Shown piece after piece: positions 35,972-45,813 of a DNA stretch of 64,000 nt. Both the position numbers and the translations under genes were made by a program. The notes beneath the pieces were generated by a model. It did not search any database. It saw only the letters and a program-made list of their open reading frames with translations, and was not told the DNA's origin. The DNA lies in contig MGXU01000010.1 in NCBI GenBank assembly GCA_001801815.1, forward strand, positions 397,167 through 461,166, in the 5' to 3' direction. Position 1 is the first letter of the stretch; each line of letters opens with the position of its first letter. This DNA is from Gammaproteobacteria bacterium RIFCSPHIGHO2_12_FULL_36_30. Its GTDB lineage: Bacteria > Pseudomonadota > Gammaproteobacteria > Coxiellales > Coxiellaceae.

Positions 35972-37345
35972 TTAAAAATCTTTTAATGTGCCAGGAACAA
36001 CTGCATAACTTCCGCCGCAATAACGATTAAATGTATTTTTAATAATGGCGTCTGCGGCTGGCGTATAATTAACGGAAGACGTGCCATTTAAAGTAACTTG
36101 TCCTCGAGCGATAATTGCACCATTTACAGTGGCATTGCCATTCAATGTAACACCAGAATTCAAACCAGTTGTAACAATGAGCCCATTAACAATTGTATTT
36201 GCATTCAGCACTAAGGGGCCGGTTGAATAGATATTTCCGTTGATAGTAATCGAAGAGTTAGACGCACCTGGAGTGAAGGTAACAGTACTAGTACTAACGC
36301 TAAATGACAAAATAACTGGCGCAGCCGATGAACCCATAGTAAATGTTGTATTGTTGGAAAGCGATATCAGTCTTGGTCCAGTGCCCATGGCGACAATATT
36401 TCCAGTAATCCCATTAAATTGCGTTGCAAGATTGCCAGTAGATCCTGATAATTTTGTGCAGGTTGTAGTTCCGCCACTTCCATTATCCAGTGCTGCAAAA
36501 GTAGATGTGGCATGAACCACTGAATTAGTCGGACAATTTACGTTATAAACCGGGGCATAAGCAAGAGTATGCAAAGTACCCTGTGCTGCAACCCCTAAAT
36601 AAAGCCTATCCAGTCGAAATGAAGCGGTTGGATTAGTTGTGAATGTCAATGAATAAATTGGGTCTATAAAATTGACATCGTATGGATACATGAGCACATT
36701 AAAACAATCTGTGGTGGGTAAAGATGCATTAGTAAAAGATCGCGCCCCCGTACAAGAATATAGACCACCAGTTGTTGTGGTTACTGCAGCACCTGCATCA
36801 ATAATAACACCACTGCCCGTCCCTCCTGACGCTATACTCCTGTCTGCATTTGGCATTGTATTTGATATCGTGGTACCAGGAAAAAGCCTAACACCCCACA
36901 CCGACAGCACAGGATATTGCATTGTTCCGCAATACTGTTTCATGGTTGCAGAAATAGTGCGTGTTGCCGATCCATCTGCATTAGCTCCTTGCACTGAAAG
37001 CCCGATATTCAGATAACTATTTGCAACCTTACATGAATAAGTTGCCGTATAAGTAGATCCATTTCCTAAAGTTTGTTGTGGTAAAGCATAAGTCGTAGAC
37101 GCAGAAACGCAATATGCCAACCGTTTCATAATCACAAATGGATAAGCATTCATATAACCTAATGCATAATCAAATCCAGCGCGTGCTGCATTATGTGCGT
37201 CAAAATTAGCTTTTGAATTATTGAAAATTTTATTATCTGTCGTAATAACACTAGCTGAAAATAAAGCAATGATAGTTGCGACCAACAACAACGCGACGGT
37301 CATTATCAATACTGCCGCACCTTTTTGTTTACGCGCGCTAAACAT
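35972..37345 (-). CDS. PilX-like pilin, copy 1 (tandem paralog)
   Basis: 457 residues from the ATG at 37345, preferred because AAAGGAG lies 6 bases upstream; the frame reaches 37393. N-terminus FSARKQKGAAVLIMTVALLL with a PilX-type helix, AHNAARAGFDYALGYMNAYP near 45, and a C-terminal beta-strand repeat section (INGNIYSTGPLVLNA, VNGAIIARGQVTLNG) ending CGGSYAVVPGTLKDF, almost identical to copy 2. First gene of the three. Its start region nearly abuts xseA on the other strand. Confidence 0.72.
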   Translation of the reverse strand: MFSARKQKGAAVLIMTVALLLVATIIALFSASVITTDNKIFNNSKANFDAHNAARAGFDYALGYMNAYPFVIMKRLAYCVSASTTYALPQQTLGNGSTYTATYSCKVANSYLNIGLSVQGANADGSATRTISATMKQYCGTMQYPVLSVWGVRLFPGTTISNTMPNADRSIASGGTGSGVIIDAGAAVTTTTGGLYSCTGARSFTNASLPTTDCFNVLMYPYDVNFIDPIYSLTFTTNPTASFRLDRLYLGVAAQGTLHTLAYAPVYNVNCPTNSVVHATSTFAALDNGSGGTTTCTKLSGSTGNLATQFNGITGNIVAMGTGPRLISLSNNTTFTMGSSAAPVILSFSVSTSTVTFTPGASNSSITINGNIYSTGPLVLNANTIVNGLIVTTGLNSGVTLNGNATVNGAIIARGQVTLNGTSSVNYTPAADAIIKNTFNRYCGGSYAVVPGTLKDF

Positions 37346-37391
37346 GAATACTCCTTTACAAAACATGCTGCACTCTGAATAATTATAGCCC

Positions 37392-38609
37392 ATGGAAACT
37401 GCCGATACTTCAACAATTTATACAGTTACTGCGCTAAATAGTGCCGTAAGCGCTTTATTATCAACGCATTTTGGCGGTATTTTAGTAACAGGTGAAATTT
37501 CCAATTTATCGCGTCCATCGTCAGGACATCTATATTTTTCGCTAAAAGATGAAGCTGCTCAAATTCGTTGCGCCCTATTTCGCTTTCAACATCAACGCAT
37601 TAATTTTGCTTTAGAAAATGGGCAACATGTGATTGTGCAGGCACAAGTTAGTTTGTATGAACCACGCGGCGATTATCAGTTAATTGTTTCAAGCATTGAA
37701 TTAGCCGGCGCTGGAAAATTACAAATTGCATTCGAAAAATTAAAAAATGAACTAGAAAAAGCGGGATTATTTGATGAAAAAAATAAAAAGCCGCTACCCA
37801 TTTTTCCAAAACAAATTGGAATTATTACTTCTGCAACAGGTGCTGCGCTGCACGACATATTAAAAGTTTTACGACGACGCGCACCACAAATTCCAATTAT
37901 TATTTATCCAACAGTAGTACAAGGTGATACAGCATCAAAACAAATTACACACGCAATACAACAAGCAAATCATCGCGCAGAATGTGATGTAATAATTCTT
38001 GCTCGCGGCGGCGGATCGATTGAAGATTTATGGTCTTTTAACGAAAAAATTGTCGCGCATGCAATTTTTGAAAGTCAAATTCCAATTGTGACCGGCATCG
38101 GACATCAAACTGATTTTACCATCGCTGATTTTGTTGCTGATTTTCGTGCACCAACTCCATCCGCCGCTGCAGAATGCGTGAGCCCTAATCGCGAAGAATA
38201 TATTCAAATTTTAAAACAACAATTTTTACAATTACAAAAAATTATTTTTTCAGAAATAAAATTGCGAAAAAATAATATAATGCATTTGCAAAAACGCTTA
38301 CAACATCCCGGCGAAAAATTAAGACAACAAGCACAAACGCTTGATCAACTTGAAAATCATTTTATTCGCACGATAAAAATATATTTAAAAAATAAAAAAG
38401 AAAAAATATCACACTGCGCGCAATTATTAGAAACATTAAGTCCATTAAAAATTTTACAACGCGGATTTAGTATTACCAAAAATAAAAAAACAGGGAAAAT
38501 TATTTTACATGCAGATGATGTTGTTGCGGGTGAATCAATTATTACGCGACTAAGTGATGGTGAAGTTGAATCAATCTCGACAGGGAGCCGCGCGCGTCAG
38601 CAAGCGTGA
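37392..38609 (+). CDS. xseA: Exodeoxyribonuclease VII large subunit
   Basis: Degrades single-stranded DNA with XseB. 405 residues: N-terminal OB-fold (VTGEISNLSRPSSGHLYFSLKD near 30-50), the catalytic region with FPKQIGIITSATGAALHDIL near 140 and ILARGGGSIEDLWSFNEK near 205, GIGHQTDFTIADFVADFRAPTPS near 235, and the C-terminal coiled coil. xseB is not next to it. Confident. Confidence 0.96.
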   Translation: METADTSTIYTVTALNSAVSALLSTHFGGILVTGEISNLSRPSSGHLYFSLKDEAAQIRCALFRFQHQRINFALENGQHVIVQAQVSLYEPRGDYQLIVSSIELAGAGKLQIAFEKLKNELEKAGLFDEKNKKPLPIFPKQIGIITSATGAALHDILKVLRRRAPQIPIIIYPTVVQGDTASKQITHAIQQANHRAECDVIILARGGGSIEDLWSFNEKIVAHAIFESQIPIVTGIGHQTDFTIADFVADFRAPTPSAAAECVSPNREEYIQILKQQFLQLQKIIFSEIKLRKNNIMHLQKRLQHPGEKLRQQAQTLDQLENHFIRTIKIYLKNKKEKISHCAQLLETLSPLKILQRGFSITKNKKTGKIILHADDVVAGESIITRLSDGEVESISTGSRARQQA

Positions 38610-38620
38610 ACACAGCATCA

Positions 38621-39487
38621 CTACTTCAACGGCAAATAAATATCCGTCACCAAATCCTCCGACGAAATTTGAAACGGTATTTTCCGATGTAACATAAAAT
38701 TCGGATGATCAGCAGGCTCATATCCACTTTGCGGCAACCACACTCCAAATAAAATATTATATGCATTTTCAATTGTATCAAGTGAACCATTATGCGTAAT
38801 CACTGCATATTTTCCACCTTCAATTGTTTGCACGCCAATCGCGCCTTTTGCCTTAAAATTAGGTAATTGATCAACTGTCACGCACGCATCATAACGTAAT
38901 TTTTCTGCCAGTGTTGTTTCCGGCGAATCATATGGAATACTAATTTTCTCTGATTTATCCGATAAAATATGCGGTAATCCCACTTCAGCAACTAATTGCA
39001 TCCATGATTTCATTATGGTTCCATGATCATAAGGACCAACGTGTCGCACAAATGCAACAACAATAGGTTCAATTGTTTTTACGATGACTAATTCTTTTGC
39101 ATTTGCATCAAGTTCATTTTGTTTTGCACGCAAAGAAAGCCCTTCCGTTGCTTTTTCTCGAAATGTTTTTGGTGTTTCGTTAAACGCTTCTTTAAATGCG
39201 CGATGAAAAGATTGTTGCGTATCATATCCTGCACGTTCGCCAACTTGCACGATCGATAAATCCGTAAAAACTAAATCACGCGTCGCGCGTTCTAATCGTA
39301 AACGGCGCACATAACTTTTAATGGACTCGCCCGTTAATGCTGTAAAAATACGATGAAAATGAAATGGGGAAAAATAAGCAACGCTCGCTAATTCTTCAAG
39401 CGATAATTCATCATCCAAATGATTTTGAATATGCACGAGCACTTTTAGAATGCGTTCTTGATATGTTTGTTCGACGTGACTTGCCAT
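38621..39487 (-). CDS. AraC-type regulator with GyrI-like effector domain
   Basis: 288 residues. The N-terminal ~110 residues hold two helix-turn-helices (SLEELASVAYFSPFHFHRIF; IVQVGERAGYDTQQSFHRAF) as in the AraC/XylS family. The C-terminal ~150 residues (FVRHVGPYDHG, GKYAVITHNGSLDTIENAY, YEPADHPNFMLHRK) are a GyrI/SOUL-like ligand-binding domain, the Rob/MarA-type or multidrug-sensing architecture. Convergent with xseA; target genes unknown. Confidence 0.9.
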   Translation of the reverse strand: MASHVEQTYQERILKVLVHIQNHLDDELSLEELASVAYFSPFHFHRIFTALTGESIKSYVRRLRLERATRDLVFTDLSIVQVGERAGYDTQQSFHRAFKEAFNETPKTFREKATEGLSLRAKQNELDANAKELVIVKTIEPIVVAFVRHVGPYDHGTIMKSWMQLVAEVGLPHILSDKSEKISIPYDSPETTLAEKLRYDACVTVDQLPNFKAKGAIGVQTIEGGKYAVITHNGSLDTIENAYNILFGVWLPQSGYEPADHPNFMLHRKIPFQISSEDLVTDIYLPLK

Positions 39488-39506
39488 ATAAATTATTCTA
39501 GCATTG

Positions 39507-40859
<1,353 letters not shown>

Positions 40860-41026
40860 TTATTGCAAAATCTACTTACATAAAACGATTTCGTGAAAGG
40901 CGAAGCTCATATTTATATTCAGTAAAATCATCAAGTTGTAAATATTTTTTAATAAAATTGGAAATTGATTAGTTTTAATACTATGCTGGCGGTAGATCGT
41001 AATAAATGTAAGAGGAGGTAAGTAAT

Positions 41027-41527
41027 ATGTTTACTATGAAGAACAGGTTATTGTTTCCCGTAGGATGCCTATTTATTTTGATGTTGTCCCCGTTGTCCGC
41101 ATTAGCTGGACAAGGTTGGTATATGGGCGTTCAGAATGCAAGCCCAAATCCAGTCACAGTTGGTGGTGGTGGCACGAAGGATATTACGTCTCACTGTTGG
41201 TATAATGATAACATTGACCAAACGAACACTGTACCTGCTGGAACTACTGCACGATTTTATTCAGAACAAGTTAATAGTGGTGACTGTTTTGGTACAGGTA
41301 CTGCCTATACACATTTTCAGCTAGTGACCTCGATCGAAACATATGTTCTTGGACTGAATTTCCTTAAGGGTAAATGTTCAGCTGAAATTTACAAAGGTAC
41401 CGCTTTGTTCACATCAATTACGCTGGCTTCTAGCTGTGACCCGTCGGACACACAAGAGCTTTGCTATTATATTTCGCCTACTAACGAGGTAACCATAAAG
41501 GCTGGTGCCTGTCCAACAGAGCAATAA
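41027..41527 (+). CDS. Secreted cysteine-containing protein, unknown
   Basis: 166 residues. The ribosome site AGGAGG at 41013-41018 is the strongest in the window and fixes the ATG at 41027. Signal peptide 1-27 (ending PLSALA). The mature part has six cysteines, Gly/Thr/Asn rich, with no recognised domain. It occupies the hflX-purA interval on the opposite strand, where many gammaproteobacteria have hflK-hflC. Base use looks more balanced than the neighbours, as in the 1-369 gene. Function unknown. Confidence 0.65.
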   Translation: MFTMKNRLLFPVGCLFILMLSPLSALAGQGWYMGVQNASPNPVTVGGGGTKDITSHCWYNDNIDQTNTVPAGTTARFYSEQVNSGDCFGTGTAYTHFQLVTSIETYVLGLNFLKGKCSAEIYKGTALFTSITLASSCDPSDTQELCYYISPTNEVTIKAGACPTEQ

Positions 41528-41604
41528 ACAAATGGGCGGAGTTTAGGATTTTTTAGATGCAAACAGTGAGGTTGACGAATAGCACGCCTGTAAGTACAAC
41601 TAAA

Positions 41605-42888
41605 TCATAATACTCGGAAGAGGCGCTCGAAATCTAGTTGTTGAATTTCTAAATCCAACAGCCAACGCGCTTCTTCATCTGTTGTTTCAGCTTTCACAAC
41701 ACCGAGCGCATATAATTTTGCACGTAATTTTCCTTGATTGGGATTTAATGAAACACGACAATGCACAACACGTTTAGTTAATAATTCAATAATGGCTTTT
41801 TTTAATAACTCAATGCCAAGATTTTTTTCAGCGGAAACCCAAACACGTTTCGGTAAATTTTTTGCATCGTAATCAATGCGCGGTTCAAAATGATCGAGCA
41901 GATCAATTTTATTCATCACTTGTAATTGCAAAACATCTTTTGCGCCGATGCTGTGTAAAACTTCATTTACATCTGCAATCATTTGTCCTGTGTTATCCGA
42001 ATGTGTATCAATTACATGTAATAATAAATCCGCTTGTCGTGTTTCTTCTAAAGTTGCTTTAAATGCAGCAATTAATTCGTGCGGTAATTGTCGAATAAAA
42101 CCAACTGTGTCTGCGATAACTACTTCGCCAATTTTTGGCAGAGAAATATTTCTGCAAGTTGTATCAAGTGTTGCAAATAAACGATCAGCAACATAAACCG
42201 CAGCTTCAGTTAGCTGATTAAATAAAGTAGATTTTCCAGCATTCGTATAACCCACAATTGAAATAATCGGCATTTCTGATTTTTCGCGCGCACGTCGACT
42301 TTGCTCGCGTTGCATTTCGACTTTTTCTAAGCGTTTTTTAATGGTTTTAATGCGATGCGCAACTAATCGTCTGTCAGTTTCTAATTGTGTTTCACCTGGA
42401 CCGCGCAATCCAATACCACCCTTTTGTCTTTCTAAGTGTGTCCATCCATGCACTAATCGCGTACTCAAATGTTCGAGTTGCGCTAATTCAACTTGTAATT
42501 GTCCTTCAAATGTTCGAGCGCGTTGTGAAAAAATATCTAAAATTAATTCTGCGCGATCATGCACGCGACAAGAAAATAATTCTTCACAATTTCTTGCTTG
42601 CGCAGGTGATAATGCATGATTAAATAAAACAATATCAGCGCGATGTGTTTTTACTGCGTCCGCAATTTCTTTTGCTTTACCTTCACCAATATAAAATTTT
42701 GAATTCGGCGAATTCATTTTTCCGCCGATCACTTCAACAATTTTTGCACCAGCAGAAACAGCTAATTCTTCAAATTCCTGCAAATCTTCCTCAAAATGAT
42801 CATGATGCTCACCCTGATAAAGACGCATCTGCACAAGCACTGCGCGTTCGCCACCTTGTTCGCGTTGAATAAAAAATTCTTTGGTCAT
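41605..42888 (-). CDS. hflX: GTPase HflX
   Basis: Ribosome-associated GTPase that rescues stalled ribosomes and splits subunits. 427 residues: the N-terminal HflX domain (KFYIGEGKAKEIAD, FNHALSPAQARNCE), a linker with RLVHGWTHLERQKGGIGLRGPGE, then the GTPase with GYTNAGKS near 205 and TVGFIRQLPHELIAAFK near 255. N-terminus MTKEFFIQREQGGERAVLVQ. hfq and hflKC are not adjacent here. Confidence 0.96.
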   Translation of the reverse strand: MTKEFFIQREQGGERAVLVQMRLYQGEHHDHFEEDLQEFEELAVSAGAKIVEVIGGKMNSPNSKFYIGEGKAKEIADAVKTHRADIVLFNHALSPAQARNCEELFSCRVHDRAELILDIFSQRARTFEGQLQVELAQLEHLSTRLVHGWTHLERQKGGIGLRGPGETQLETDRRLVAHRIKTIKKRLEKVEMQREQSRRAREKSEMPIISIVGYTNAGKSTLFNQLTEAAVYVADRLFATLDTTCRNISLPKIGEVVIADTVGFIRQLPHELIAAFKATLEETRQADLLLHVIDTHSDNTGQMIADVNEVLHSIGAKDVLQLQVMNKIDLLDHFEPRIDYDAKNLPKRVWVSAEKNLGIELLKKAIIELLTKRVVHCRVSLNPNQGKLRAKLYALGVVKAETTDEEARWLLDLEIQQLDFERLFRVL

Positions 42889-43026
42889 GCTATATATCCG
42901 ATAATTTCATATTATTCTACTACACAGTTGATGATAATTTCAGCAACAACTACGCTGATGTTTTTTGTCGCGATGTTTGATGTGGCGAGCGATCATTGCA
43001 ACAACAACGATTTTGTTAGTAGCGAG

Positions 43027-43067
43027 TGGAAGTGGAAGCGCCAGCGAGCACGCCGATATTAAATTAC
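43027..43067. repeat. Inverted repeat E1, left arm of a small cassette
   Basis: TGGAAGTGGAAGCG through CACGCCGATATTAAATTAC. It is the reverse complement of 43522-43562 with one mismatch in 41. Together they flank a 454-base segment holding the small membrane-protein gene at 43167-43499. A third partial copy lies over the lolD start (44458-44491). Confidence 0.75.
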
Positions 43068-43166
43068 AAAAAATTATTTCCTGAATTCAACTCATGAGTG
43101 CAACACCAGTTTCAGAGCAGCAAAATTCCATTTTTATCAGCTGAATTACAATTGACCGGTCAGGTG

Positions 43167-43499
43167 TCATTTCCCACAGTAAAACAAACTCATTGGTACC
43201 AATGCAATAATAAAAAACGCGAATACAGCGTAGTTGATTAAACTACTGATAAACGCAGATTGATATTTTGTGTTATACCAATTTTGCCAACTGAGCCAAT
43301 TAAAGAACAAAAATAATACGCTAGCCACACAGAGTCCGATAACAATTAATAACGACGACACTGAAAACGGTATCACACATCCATCATCTGCATTATGAGA
43401 AATAATCGTAAAATAAAGTATAAACGTGGGTGTCATAATCCACAACGTCATGCACTGAACTAATATCAGGTAGGAAAAAGTAAGTATTCTTTTTATCAT
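43167..43499 (-). CDS. Small three-helix membrane protein, unknown
   Basis: 110 residues from the ATG at 43499 (43508 also possible). Three hydrophobic segments near residues 8-33, 47-65 and 85-107, short polar loops, cysteines at both ends. No family is recognised. It lies alone between the 41-base inverted repeats E1 and E2, so it may be the cargo of a small mobile cassette. On the same strand as lolD. Confidence 0.5.
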   Translation of the reverse strand: MIKRILTFSYLILVQCMTLWIMTPTFILYFTIISHNADDGCVIPFSVSSLLIVIGLCVASVLFLFFNWLSWQNWYNTKYQSAFISSLINYAVFAFFIIALVPMSLFYCGK

Positions 43500-43521
43500 T
43501 ACCAACATTCCTAAATTGTTC

Positions 43522-43562
43522 GTAATTTAATATCGGCGTGGTCGCTGGCGCTTCCACTTCCA
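43522..43562. repeat. Inverted repeat E2, right arm of the small cassette
   Basis: Starts GTAATTTAATATCGGCGTGG and ends CGCTTCCACTTCCA. It is the inverted partner of 43027-43067, with one mismatch over 41 bases. Similar sequence, same orientation, occurs at 44458-44491. Confidence 0.75.
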
Positions 43563-43584
43563 TGTGTTCTTAACAATACTGCGT

Positions 43585-43668
43585 TTAATCACGTAACTCA
43601 TCGCGTCCCGCTAATTCAGGTGGTTGGCTAGCTGCGCCAGGAGAATAAGGGTTGAAAACAGGATTCAT
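43585..43668 (-). pseudogene. Decayed N-terminus of an AAA-type ATPase
   Basis: A 27-residue frame reads NPVFNPYSPGAASQPPELAG followed by RDELRD and stop. This opening, with proline-rich start and PPELAGRDEL, is the one that begins a widespread family of ORC/AAA-like ATPases (FNPYSPGAG-x-PPELAGR). The P-loop domain that should follow is absent, so it looks like a leftover of a deleted gene. It sits between the E2 repeat and lolD. Confidence 0.45.
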
Positions 43669-43689
43669 GGGTGATATTCAATTATAGGT

Positions 43690-43732
43690 AGTTTACTCTA
43701 GTTTATAGTTTAACTCTAAACTAGAGTAAACT
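43690..43732. promoter_or_regulatory. Long perfect palindrome near lolD 3' end
   Basis: GTTTACTCTAGTTTA at 43691-43705 is exactly complementary to TAAACTAGAGTAAAC at 43717-43731 (16 bp with the next pair), with an 11-base spacer. No run of T follows on either strand, so it is not a classic terminator. It may be an operator or a folded RNA. Confidence 0.4.
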
Positions 43733-43753
43733 GGTTATAATTAATATGTAGGC

Positions 43754-44491
43754 TCAAACAGCCCCACCTACACAATCCAGCAGCCCATTCCCCAACATCA
43801 ACATCCGATCACATCTTTTTGCTAATGCTTCATTGTGGGTGACAATAACAAAACTCGTTTTGTGTTCGCGATTTAATTGCAACATTAATTCAAAAATAAT
43901 ATCCGCTGTTTTGTGATCTAAATTTCCGGTTGGTTCATCTGCTAAAACACATTTGGGTTGATGAACTAATGCGCGCGCGATTGCAATGCGTTGACGTTCA
44001 CCGCCAGATAATTCTCCGATGCGATGTGATAATCGATTTTGCAATCCTACTTTTTTTAAAATATTTTCTGCTTGTTCTTGATATTCATTTTTTTTCATGC
44101 CGGCAATCATAAGCGGCATGCAAACATTTTCAAATGCTGTAAATTCAGGCAATAAATGATGGAATTGATAAATAAATCCAAGATGTTTATTTCGCAGTGC
44201 GCAGCGATCGCGTTCAGATAATTCTGCAATTTTTTTATTATTAATTGTTACATAACCATTTGTGGGATTATCTAATCCACCCATTAATTGTAATAAAGTA
44301 GATTTTCCTGCGCCGGACGCGCCGACAATTGCAACTGTTTCGCTTGGCGCAATTGATAAATTAATATTATCAAAAACTGGCACGCATAATTCACCGTCGC
44401 GGTAGGTTTTACCGAGTTGATGACACTGAATTACTACAGATGTATTGTTATCGTTCATAATCGGCGTGGTCGCTTGCGCTTCCACTTCCAT
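43754..44491 (-). CDS. lolD: Lipoprotein-releasing ATPase LolD
   Basis: ATPase of the LolCDE exporter that extracts lipoproteins from the inner membrane for LolA. Walker A GASGAGKS near residue 58, LSGGERQRIAIARALVHQP near 160, Walker B VLADEPTGNLD near 180. The frame starts at 44491 within repeat E3 (first residues EVEAQATTP derive from it); an internal ATG at 44458 would give about 234 residues and may be the true start. Follows lolC by 20 bases. Confidence 0.93.
   Translation of the reverse strand: MEVEAQATTPIMNDNNTSVVIQCHQLGKTYRDGELCVPVFDNINLSIAPSETVAIVGASGAGKSTLLQLMGGLDNPTNGYVTINNKKIAELSERDRCALRNKHLGFIYQFHHLLPEFTAFENVCMPLMIAGMKKNEYQEQAENILKKVGLQNRLSHRIGELSGGERQRIAIARALVHQPKCVLADEPTGNLDHKTADIIFELMLQLNREHKTSFVIVTHNEALAKRCDRMLMLGNGLLDCVGGAV
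44458..44491. repeat. Partial E repeat, copy E3, over the lolD start
   Basis: ATCGGCGTGGTCGCTTGCGC through TTCCACTTCCAT, matching E2 in the same orientation over about 30 bases. It lies on the first codons of the longest lolD frame, so start choice for lolD depends on it. Confidence 0.6.
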
Positions 44492-44511
44492 TCCAATCGC
44501 TCACATTCACG

Positions 44512-45759
44512 TTATTCATATCTCAATGCCTCTGCCGGTTGCGTCTTAAACGCTAAAATTGCAGGATAAATCGTCGCGATCAAACTTAACCCCATCGACA
44601 TCAAGCACACCTCAACAACATCACTGATTTGAATTTTCGACGGCACAAAATTAATAAAGAAAACATCTGCGCGCACAAATTGCATGTGAAATAAATGTTG
44701 AATTTCATTTGCAATCGACGTGACATTATAAGCAAACAATAATCCTAAAATTAATCCAAGCACCGTTCCAAAAAATCCAACAATTGCACCTTGGACAACA
44801 AACGTCATCATAATGGTGCGCGGTCTCGCGCCGAGTGTTCGCAAAATTGCAATATCAGCGCGTTTATCATTCACCGCCATCACTAACATCGACACTAAAT
44901 TAAATGCAGCAACCGCAACAATTAATAATAAAATCACAAACAACATTGTTTTTTCCATCGAAAGTGCCTGAAAAAAAGCACCAAACTGAATTGTCCAATT
45001 TGTTAAATTATAATCGGGTGATAAAATCATTTGTAATTGTTCAGTTACGCGTGGCGCGTCATATAAATTATGTAATTTAATATGCACACCACTATCACGC
45101 TGTCCCGGCAAAAATAATTTTTGCGCATCATTCATATTAATAAATAATTCACTGTTATCATACAAACCACCGGTTGTGTGATAAATTCCTGAAATCGTAA
45201 ATGTTTTGTAACGCGGAAAAACACCGACTAAAGTAACATCTGCTTGTGGTGTTAAAATATTTAATTGATCACCAATTTGCAAATCTAAATTTTGTGCTAA
45301 TGTTTTTCCAATCACCACATTAAATTTATCTGATTGCAATGAATCTAAATTTCCCGCAATAACATGGCTCGCTAATTGCGAAATTTTAGATTCTTCTTGC
45401 GGTAAAATTCCCATTAAATTCACGCCAGCAAATTGCGTGCCGTGCATAATCATGCCATTGCCAGAAACAAATGGCGCTGCATCTTCAACATCACTTAATG
45501 TTTTTGTTGCATGCACCAATTGCGGCCATGTTTTACTTAAATCATCATGTGTTGAAACTGTGACAGCAGGCGTAATTGCAAAAAAACGTTTTTGAATTTG
45601 ATAATTAAATCCATTCATGATGGATAATGTCGTAATTAAAACCATCACGCCCAATGCAATTCCAAGCAATGACGCGAGCGAAATAAACGACACAAAATGA
45701 TTCCGCCGCTTCGCACGCGTATAACGTAATCCGATGATAAAGGAAAGTGGTTTTTTCAT
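44512..45759 (-). CDS. lolC: Lipoprotein-releasing permease LolC/LolE (LolF-like)
   Basis: Four-helix permease of the LolCDE system. 415 residues: N-terminal helix (residues 23-50), a large periplasmic domain (~50-265), and three C-terminal helices (FVILLLIVAVAAFNLVSMLV; FVVQGAIVGFFGTVLGLILG; SMGLSLIATIYPAILAFK). Opens FIIGLRYTRAKRRNHFVSFI. Only one membrane subunit is seen next to lolD, so it may be the single LolF-type that forms homodimers (inference). Confidence 0.93.
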   Translation of the reverse strand: MKKPLSFIIGLRYTRAKRRNHFVSFISLASLLGIALGVMVLITTLSIMNGFNYQIQKRFFAITPAVTVSTHDDLSKTWPQLVHATKTLSDVEDAAPFVSGNGMIMHGTQFAGVNLMGILPQEESKISQLASHVIAGNLDSLQSDKFNVVIGKTLAQNLDLQIGDQLNILTPQADVTLVGVFPRYKTFTISGIYHTTGGLYDNSELFINMNDAQKLFLPGQRDSGVHIKLHNLYDAPRVTEQLQMILSPDYNLTNWTIQFGAFFQALSMEKTMLFVILLLIVAVAAFNLVSMLVMAVNDKRADIAILRTLGARPRTIMMTFVVQGAIVGFFGTVLGLILGLLFAYNVTSIANEIQHLFHMQFVRADVFFINFVPSKIQISDVVEVCLMSMGLSLIATIYPAILAFKTQPAEALRYE

Positions 45760-45813
45760 AAGTCCATCATACAGAAATCTGACTACAAGAAAAGACCACT
45801 TTGGGAAGTAACG

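Noticed and set aside
42796-43062. Plus-strand frame of 88 codons at the hflX 5' end
   Set aside because: Antisense to hflX and continuing into repeat E1; no protein features.
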